Shown piece after piece: positions 58,459 to 64,000 of a stretch of DNA of 64,000 nt. The notes beneath the pieces were generated by a model that did no database searches, was not told where the DNA came from, and was given only the letters and a program-made list of their open reading frames with translations. Both the position numbers and the translations under genes were made by a program. The DNA is from JACDAN01 sp035535195 (GTDB lineage Bacteria > Actinomycetota > Thermoleophilia > Gaiellales > Gaiellaceae): contig DATLQK010000029.1 in the NCBI GenBank assembly GCA_035535195.1, positions 8,340-72,339 of the forward strand, given 5' to 3'. How positions within the stretch are numbered: the first letter of the stretch is position 1; every line of letters begins with the position of its first letter.

Positions 58459-60189
58459 ATGGCGGGCATGAGGCCGGGGGCTTGGGGGGTCCTGGCGGCC
58501 GCTTTTGCGGCGCTATCGCTCTCGGCTCTGTTCGCTGCTCAGGGGGGAAGCAGCGTTGCTGCTTCCCCCTCAGTACAAGGAAAGCCGAACATCCTCGTCC
58601 TGATGACGGACGATCAGACCGTGGAGTCGATGCGCGCGATGGCCAACGTCAGGACGCTGCTCGCGCGTCAGGGAGCGACGTTCACGAACAACTTTGTCTC
58701 CTTCTCGCTCTGCTGCCCCTCGCGGTCGACGTTCCTGACGGGGCAGTACGCCCACAACCACACGGTGATGGGGAACGCGCCACCCGCGGGCGGCTACGAC
58801 AAGCTCGCGCCGACGCACGCGAACACGCTCCCAGCGTGGCTCCAGCGCGCCGGCTACACGACCGTTCACCTCGGCAAGTACCTGAACGGCTACGGCAGCG
58901 CCCGTCCGCTGGAGGTCCCGCCGGGCTGGAGCGAGTGGTACGGGTCGACCGACCCGTCGACCTACCGCTACTTCAACTACACGCTGAACGAGAACGGGAA
59001 GCTCGTGACGTACGGGACCGGGGCGGCGAACTACCAGACGGACGTCTACGGGCGGAAGGCGGTCGACCTGATCAAGCGGCTCGCGCCGAGCGCGAAGCCG
59101 TTCTTCCTGTGGGTGGCGTTCCTCGCTCCGCACAGCGGCGGCCCCAGGGATCCCGACGATCCGGCGAACCAGGCGACGCCGTCGCCGGCGCCGCGGCACC
59201 GCAATGCGTTCGGGACGGCACCGCTCCCGGCGCCTCCGTCGCTGAACGAGGCAGACGTCTCCGACAAGCCGGCCGCGATCCGCAACCGGCGGCTGATCCC
59301 GACGGCGCGGCTGAACGCGATCCACGAGAACTACCAGCAGCGACTCGAGTCGCTGCTCGCCGTCGACGAGGCGATCCGCGACATCGTCAATACGCTGGCG
59401 ACGACTGGTGAGCTCGGCCGCACGCTGATCGTGTTCACCTCCGACAACGGCTTCTTCCACGGGGAGCACCGAATCCCCGACGGGAAGGTGCTCGTGTACG
59501 AGCCCTCGGTCCGCGTGCCATTGATCCTTCGCGGCCCCGGGATCCCGCGCGACGTCGACCGGACGAACCCGTCGGTGAACGTCGACCTCGACCGCACGAT
59601 CCTCGATGCGGCGCACGCAAATCCCGGTCGGCGTCCGGACGGGCTCTCGCTGCTCCCGTTCGCCCGTGACGCGCGCAAGCGCTCGGGTCGCGACATCCTG
59701 CTCGAGACCCCGACCTACAGCGCGATCCACACGCCGCGCTACGTGTTCGTCCAGCACTCGACCGGCGAGCAGGAGCTGTACGACCTGAAGACCGATCCGT
59801 ACCAGCTCACGAGCCTTCATGCGGACGCGCGGCACAAGGCGCTCAAGGACGAGCTCGCCGCACGTCTGACCCGGCTCAAGACCTGTGTGGGCGATGCGTG
59901 CCGGCTCGGCCCGGCCGTCAGGCTGAACGCGCGCTTCCGGCGCGGCCGAGGCGGCTGCGTCCGGTCGGGGCGGGTCGGGCTGCGGGTCGTCGGCGCCGAG
60001 GTCCGGCGCGTCCGGTCGGTCGTCTTCTACCGCGGCACGAGTGCGGTCAAGCGGGACCGCACTGCTCCGTTCGGGGCCGCCGTGCTGCGTCGACGGCTGG
60101 CCAAGCGGCCGACGCTGCTGCGGGCGCTGGTCGAACTGGACGACTCGCGGGCCGTGACGCTCGATCGAGCCCTCCGCCGCTGTCGCTGA
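58459..60189 (+). CDS. Exported type I sulfatase
   Basis: A 576-residue secreted sulfatase. The signal peptide (to ~residue 36) is followed by KPNILVLMTDDQT with paired metal Asp, the formylglycine motif CCPSRSTFLTGQYAHNH (modified Cys is the first of the pair), HLGKYLNGYG with Lys, and IVFTSDNGFFHGEH with metal Asp-Asn. It should need a formylglycine-generating enzyme, not seen here. After residue ~455 comes a ~100-residue Cys/Arg-rich tail (TCVGDACRLGP, GGCVRSGRVGLRVVGAEVRRVRSVVFYRG), perhaps an Ig-like attachment domain. ATG 58468 is an alternative start. Confidence 0.9.
   Translation: MAGMRPGAWGVLAAAFAALSLSALFAAQGGSSVAASPSVQGKPNILVLMTDDQTVESMRAMANVRTLLARQGATFTNNFVSFSLCCPSRSTFLTGQYAHNHTVMGNAPPAGGYDKLAPTHANTLPAWLQRAGYTTVHLGKYLNGYGSARPLEVPPGWSEWYGSTDPSTYRYFNYTLNENGKLVTYGTGAANYQTDVYGRKAVDLIKRLAPSAKPFFLWVAFLAPHSGGPRDPDDPANQATPSPAPRHRNAFGTAPLPAPPSLNEADVSDKPAAIRNRRLIPTARLNAIHENYQQRLESLLAVDEAIRDIVNTLATTGELGRTLIVFTSDNGFFHGEHRIPDGKVLVYEPSVRVPLILRGPGIPRDVDRTNPSVNVDLDRTILDAAHANPGRRPDGLSLLPFARDARKRSGRDILLETPTYSAIHTPRYVFVQHSTGEQELYDLKTDPYQLTSLHADARHKALKDELAARLTRLKTCVGDACRLGPAVRLNARFRRGRGGCVRSGRVGLRVVGAEVRRVRSVVFYRGTSAVKRDRTAPFGAAVLRRRLAKRPTLLRALVELDDSRAVTLDRALRRCR
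58543..58569 (+). promoter_or_regulatory. 12-bp perfect hairpin inside the sulfatase signal-sequence region
   Basis: GGGGGAAGCAGC (58543-58554), a GTT loop and its exact complement (58558-58569) form a very stable mRNA hairpin just after the signal peptide codons, about 85 bases into the message. It could slow translation during export or end leaky transcription. No T run follows. It may also simply reflect the coding of QGGSSVAASPS. Confidence 0.4.
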
Positions 60190-60225
60190 CTCAAGCTCGA
60201 TCCGGCTGCCGCCGATCACAGCGGA

Positions 60226-60465
60226 ATGAGCGACGCGCCCCCAGAGGGTCTTCACGACGCGATCGAGGCGAGCCAGGACGGCAACGAGCGGCTCGAGAGC
60301 TCGGTGCTCGTCGGCTGGGTCGTGGTCGCCGAGTGGGCGGGGATCGACGGAACCCGGACGCTCACCCGCATGAGCGGCACGCCCGGCGGGACCGTTCCAC
60401 CCGAATGGCAGACCCGTGGCTACCTCCACGAGGCGCTGTTCGGCAAGTGGAACAGCGACGCCTAG
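60226..60465 (+). CDS. Small conserved-type protein of unknown function
   Basis: A 79-residue soluble protein (SDAPPEGLHDAIEASQDGNERLESSVLVGWVVVAEWAGIDGTRTLTRMSG, ending WQTRGYLHEALFGKWNSDA). The pattern looks like a small actinobacterial housekeeping protein, with a beta-strand-rich centre, but I cannot name a family. It has normal coding base usage, lies 20 bases upstream of fbiC and probably has its own start signals, since no strong ribosome site is seen. Confidence 0.65.
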   Translation: MSDAPPEGLHDAIEASQDGNERLESSVLVGWVVVAEWAGIDGTRTLTRMSGTPGGTVPPEWQTRGYLHEALFGKWNSDA

Positions 60466-60473
60466 ACCAGACG

Positions 60474-60479
60474 TAAGCT
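60474..60479 (+). promoter_or_regulatory. Putative leaderless -10 for fbiC
   Basis: TAAGCT (60474-60479) ends 6 bases before GTG 60486. It matches the TA-rich -10 pattern seen before several other starts here. No strong -35 was found. Confidence 0.45.
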
Positions 60480-60485
60480 CCACGG

Positions 60486-62822
60486 GTGGACCCCCACGCC
60501 CTCGTCGATCGCCCGACGGACGAGCTCTGCGCGGAGGCGCGCGAGCTGCGGCGCGGGACGGTGGTCACGTTCTCGCCGAAAGTCTTCATCCCGCTGACGA
60601 AGCTCTGCCGCGACGTCTGCCACTACTGCACCTTCGCGCGGCCGCCGCGCCGCGGCGAGCCTGCGTACATGTCCGAGGAGGAGGTGCTGGAGGTCGCCTG
60701 CGCCGGAGCGCGTGCCGGCTGTCGCGAGGCGCTCTTCACGCTCGGCGACAAGCCGGAGCTGCGCTACCGGGCGGCGTGCGACGAGCTCGCGGAGCTCGGC
60801 TGCGAGACGACGGTCGAGTACCTCGCGCGCTGCGCGAACCTCGTGCTGGAGGAGACCGGACTGCTGCCGCACGTGAACCCCGGCGTCCTGGCGCGGGACG
60901 AGCTGGCGGCGCTCCGTGAGGTGAGCGTGTCGGCCGGCCTGATGCTGGAGACCACCTCGGAGCGGCTCGCCCGGCGCGGCGGCCCGCACTTCGGCTCGCC
61001 CGACAAGCTCCCGGCCGCACGGCTCGAGACGATCCGGCTCGCCGGCGAGCTGCGGATCCCGTTCACCACGGGGATCCTGATCGGGATCGGCGAGACGCGG
61101 GTGGAGCGGATCGACGCGCTCCTCGCCATCCGCGACCTGGGCGGGCACGTGCAGGAGGTGATCGTCCAGAACTTCCGGGCGAAGGCCGGGACGAAGATGG
61201 CCGACCATCCCGAGCCCTCGCTCGACGAGCTGCTCTGGACCGCCGCCGCAGCACGGCTGATCCTCGGGCCCGAAGCGCACATCCAGTGCCCGCCGAACCT
61301 GAGCGGCGACGACTTCGGGCGCCTGCTCGACGCGGGCATCGACGACTGGGGCGGCGTCTCGCCGGTCACGATCGACCACGTCAACCCCGAGGCGCCGTGG
61401 CCGGAGCTCGAGCGGCTCCGTGGTGCAACACAAGCGGCGGGGCTGACGCTGGCGCCGCGCCTCGCGATCTACCCGGAGTTCGTGGCCGACCTCGGGCGCT
61501 GGGTCGACCCTCGTGTTGCATCACACGTCCTCGATGCCGTCGACGCCGAGGGCCTTGCCCGGGACGATTCCTGGGCGGCGGGGGAACGCGTGGCGATCCC
61601 GTTCACGCCGCGGGACGCGTTGCCGGTCGACACCGCGGACGAGCTCGGGGAGGACGAGATCGTCCGGCTCTTCGCAGCTCGCGGACAGGAGCTCCATCGC
61701 GTCTTCGCCGCTGCGGACGCGCTCCGGCGAGAGGTGAACGGGGAAACCGTCAGCTACGTCGTCACGCGGAACGTCAACTACACGAACGTCTGCTACTTCC
61801 GCTGCGGCTTCTGCGCGTTCTCGAAGGGTCGCCTCGCCGCCAACCTCCGGGGGAAGCCGTACCTCGTGCCGGTCGAGGAGATCGTGCGGCGCGGGCGCGA
61901 GGCGTGGGACCGCGGCGCCGTCGAGGTCTGCCTCCAGGGCGGGATCCACCCGGGCTTCACCGGCCACACCTACCTCGAGATCTGCCGCGCGCTGAAGGCC
62001 GAGCTGCCGGAGCTCCACATCCACGCGTTCTCGGCCCTCGAGGTCTGGCAGGGCGCGGCCACGCTGGGGCTTGGGCTCGAGGAGTACCTCGGGGCGCTGC
62101 GCGACGCCGGGCTCGCCTCGCTGCCCGGCACCGCGTCGGAGATCCTGGACGACGAGGTCCGCCGGATCATCTGCCCGGACAAGGTCACGACGGCGCAGTG
62201 GCTCCGCGTGCACGACGTCGCCCACTCGGTCGGGCTCCGCTCGACGACGACGATCATGTTCGGGCACGTCGACGCGCCGCAAAACTGGGCCCGGCACCTG
62301 ATCGCGCTGCGGGAGCAGCAGCGCCGCTCGGGCGGCTTCACCGAGTTCGTGCCGCTGCCGTTCGTGCACATGGAGGCGCCGATCTACCTCCGTGGCCAGG
62401 CCCGGCCGGGGCCGACCTTTCGGGAGGCGATGCTGATGCATGCCGTCGCCCGTCTTGCGCTCCATCCCGAGATCACGAACATCCAGGCGTCCTGGGTGAA
62501 GCTCGGGGTCGAGGGCGCTCAGGCGGTCCTTCGCGCCGGGGCGAACGACCTCGGCGGCACGCTGATGAACGAGTCCATCTCGCGGGCCGCCGGCGCCGAT
62601 CACGGGCAGGAGTTCCCGCCGGAGGCGATGGAGGAGGCGATTCGCGCCATCGGCCGCAGCCCGCGCCAGCGCACGACGCTCTACGGCGACGCGCCGCCGG
62701 ACCGGGCGGCGGCGTCGTTCGGCGCCGCGCCGCTCTCGGAGCCGCTGAACCCGCCGGCGAACGAGGCGGGCCTGAAGCCGCTGCAGGTACTCGACCGGCC
62801 GGGCCTCGCAGCGTCCGCCTAG
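60486..62822 (+). CDS. fbiC: Fused CofG-CofH F420 cofactor FO synthase
   Basis: A 778-residue bifunctional radical-SAM protein. The CofG half carries KLCRDVCHYCTFARPPRRGEPAYMS (CxxxCxxC cluster ligands near residue 40) and EVIVQNFRAKAGTKMA. The CofH half carries VNYTNVCYFRCGFCAFSKGRL (second CxxxCxxC, ~residue 435), VCLQGGIHPGFTGHTYLE and FTEFVPLPFVHMEAPIYLRGQ. It makes FO (7,8-didemethyl-8-hydroxy-5-deazariboflavin) from tyrosine and a ribityl-pyrimidine. The fusion of both halves is typical of actinomycetes. It supplies F420 for the LLM, PPOX and perhaps Fno-like enzymes in this window. Confidence 0.96.
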   Translation: MDPHALVDRPTDELCAEARELRRGTVVTFSPKVFIPLTKLCRDVCHYCTFARPPRRGEPAYMSEEEVLEVACAGARAGCREALFTLGDKPELRYRAACDELAELGCETTVEYLARCANLVLEETGLLPHVNPGVLARDELAALREVSVSAGLMLETTSERLARRGGPHFGSPDKLPAARLETIRLAGELRIPFTTGILIGIGETRVERIDALLAIRDLGGHVQEVIVQNFRAKAGTKMADHPEPSLDELLWTAAAARLILGPEAHIQCPPNLSGDDFGRLLDAGIDDWGGVSPVTIDHVNPEAPWPELERLRGATQAAGLTLAPRLAIYPEFVADLGRWVDPRVASHVLDAVDAEGLARDDSWAAGERVAIPFTPRDALPVDTADELGEDEIVRLFAARGQELHRVFAAADALRREVNGETVSYVVTRNVNYTNVCYFRCGFCAFSKGRLAANLRGKPYLVPVEEIVRRGREAWDRGAVEVCLQGGIHPGFTGHTYLEICRALKAELPELHIHAFSALEVWQGAATLGLGLEEYLGALRDAGLASLPGTASEILDDEVRRIICPDKVTTAQWLRVHDVAHSVGLRSTTTIMFGHVDAPQNWARHLIALREQQRRSGGFTEFVPLPFVHMEAPIYLRGQARPGPTFREAMLMHAVARLALHPEITNIQASWVKLGVEGAQAVLRAGANDLGGTLMNESISRAAGADHGQEFPPEAMEEAIRAIGRSPRQRTTLYGDAPPDRAAASFGAAPLSEPLNPPANEAGLKPLQVLDRPGLAASA

Positions 62823-64000
62823 GACGCCTCGAGCCGCAGCAGGTCGCCGATGGTCTCGCGGCGGCGGATCAGCCGCGCCTCGCCGTCGCGGACGACGACG
62901 GCCGCCGGGCGCGGCAGCGCGTTGTAGTTCGAGCCCATGCCGAGCGTGTACGCGCCCGTCGCGGGCACCGCGAGGAGGTCGCCGCGACGGGGCTCCGGGA
63001 GGGCCACGCGATCGATCAGCACGTCGCCCGACTCGCAGTGCTTGCCGCAGACCGCGAACATGCCCGTCGCCTCCTCCGCAGGGCGGTTCGCCAGCAGCGC
63101 GGTGTACCGGGCGCCGTAGAGGAGCGGCCGCGGGTTGTCCGACATGCCGCCGTCGACGGCCACATACGTCGTCGACTCGCTCGCCTGCTTGACCACGCCG
63201 ACGCGGTAGAGCGTGAACCCCGCCGGGCCGACGAGCGACCGGCCCGGCTCGAGCACGACCCGAGGCTGCGGGAGGTCGTGGAGCCGCCAGGCGCGGTCGA
63301 GCTCCGTGAGCAGCGCCGCGACGAACTCGCGCGGCGACGGCGCGGGCTCCTCGGGCACGTACTGGATCCCGAGGCCGCCGCCGACGTCGACGACCGAGGG
63401 CGTCCAGCCGAGCTCGGCGCGGCACTCGGCGGCGAACGCCGCCAGCCAGTCGATCGTCATCCGCGCGCCGCCCGTCTGGAGGAGCTGGGAGCCGATGTGG
63501 ACGTGGAGGCCCGCCACCTCCGCGCCGAGCTCCTGCGCCCGCCGGAGCAGCTGCCGCGCCTGCTCCGGCGGCAGACCGAACTTCGAACCTTGCTGGCCGG
63601 TCTTGATCGCGTCGTGCGTCTCGGCGTCGATCCCGGGCGTGACCCGGACGAGGAGCCCGTGGACGCCCGCGGCGAGCGCGCGCTCGAGCTCGTCGGGCGC
63701 GTCGAGCACGACGAAGGCCGCTCCCGCCGCGGCGGCGGCGCGGAGCTCCTCGTCGCTCTTGTTGTTGCCGTGGACGATCAGCCGGTCGCCCGGAATCCCC
63801 GCCTCCCGTGCGAAGGCGAGCTCGCCGAGCGTCGAGACGTCAGCGCCCAGGCCCGACTCCGCGAAGAGCCGGAGGAGCGGCACGTTCGGAAAGGCCTTCA
63901 CGCTGTAGAGGACGAGCGCGTCCGGCGCCGCTTCGAGGTACGCGCGGGCCCGCGCCCGCATCGTCTCCTCGCAGTACACGACGAGCGGCGTGCCGAACTC
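62819..64000 (-). CDS. lysA: Diaminopimelate decarboxylase, N-terminus beyond window
   Basis: At least 393 residues are present; the gene starts past base 64000. The alanine-racemase-like barrel has the PLP Lys in LYSVKAFPNVPLL, then GADVSTLGELAFAREAG, the glycine loop VDVGGGLGIQY, VVLEPGRSLVGPAG and the active-site Cys in FAVCGKHCESGDVL. It decarboxylates meso-diaminopimelate to lysine in the cytoplasm. Its stop shares a CTAG with the convergent fbiC stop. Confidence 0.94.
   Translation of the reverse strand, partial: EFGTPLVVYCEETMRARARAYLEAAPDALVLYSVKAFPNVPLLRLFAESGLGADVSTLGELAFAREAGIPGDRLIVHGNNKSDEELRAAAAAGAAFVVLDAPDELERALAAGVHGLLVRVTPGIDAETHDAIKTGQQGSKFGLPPEQARQLLRRAQELGAEVAGLHVHIGSQLLQTGGARMTIDWLAAFAAECRAELGWTPSVVDVGGGLGIQYVPEEPAPSPREFVAALLTELDRAWRLHDLPQPRVVLEPGRSLVGPAGFTLYRVGVVKQASESTTYVAVDGGMSDNPRPLLYGARYTALLANRPAEEATGMFAVCGKHCESGDVLIDRVALPEPRRGDLLAVPATGAYTLGMGSNYNALPRPAAVVVRDGEARLIRRRETIGDLLRLEAS

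Overview
The window is dense, very GC-rich DNA with strong third-position GC bias, short intergenic gaps and long chains of genes joined by 1-4 base stop/start overlaps. A fused CofG-CofH (FbiC) F420 synthase, LLM and PPOX F420-type enzymes, a Fno-like F420/NADP oxidoreductase family protein, DUF7144 and PnrA-type lipoproteins, and many starts that look leaderless all point to an actinomycete (Actinomycetota). The gene content would suit the Thermoleophilia/Gaiellales area, but that rank is inference. No tRNA, rRNA, CRISPR array, transposase or phage gene was seen, and no gap without a gene exceeds 300 bases.

1-16 kb is envelope and housekeeping: a glycogen-debranching-type protein cut by the window edge with an SCP2 protein; two LPG-synthase-type membrane proteins; a holin_4_2/phosphodiesterase fusion; a two-component system with a SHOCT protein; a basic secreted repeat protein; an O-antigen-ligase-like protein; a ZIP permease; a metallo-beta-lactamase/K+ channel/DUF308 set; a MarR gene followed by tandem operator-like palindromes, a possible 35-residue microprotein and a terminator; and an SBP_5 solute-binding protein divergent from a LysR gene.

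18.5-50.7 kb looks like a catabolic island. It holds a molybdenum hydroxylase (FAD, 2Fe-2S and Mo subunits, CoxG-like SRPBCC protein) followed by aldo/keto reductase, ornithine-cyclodeaminase-family, threonine-dehydratase-family and Fno-like genes. A converging Liv-type ABC transporter (K-H-M-G-F) ends in a class V aminotransferase. An eleven-gene run follows: LLM oxidoreductase, SIMPL, M20, FAH, MBL, M24, HMGL/homocitrate-synthase-like, RidA-like, FAD oxidoreductase, TIM isomerase, ketopantoate-reductase-like. A second Liv transporter then carries its own ketopantoate-reductase-like protein and a degenerate M24 protein, and a converging XdhC gene closes the island. Two amino-acid-type importers next to amidohydrolase, imine, enamine and 2-oxoacid enzymes suggest uptake and breakdown of an N-containing small molecule. 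The substrate cannot be read from sequence; the EutB/EutC (hydroxyectoine) and BhcB/BhcD (beta-hydroxyaspartate) enzyme families are the nearest known pairing.

50.7-64 kb holds an NrtR-like regulator back to back with a BMP/PnrA lipoprotein, twin 22-bp palindromic repeats around a GC hairpin, YciI and MoaD/ThiS proteins, a BNR-repeat protein, a PPOX protein, an HMG-CoA-lyase-like protein, a class III cyclase, a DUF255 protein, a sulfatase, FbiC and the start-truncated lysA.

Three expression features recur: apparent CTG start codons inside CTGA overlaps at four or five junctions, TAG-type -10 boxes 6-8 bases before start codons, and two divergent gene pairs sharing one symmetric TAGCCTA element.
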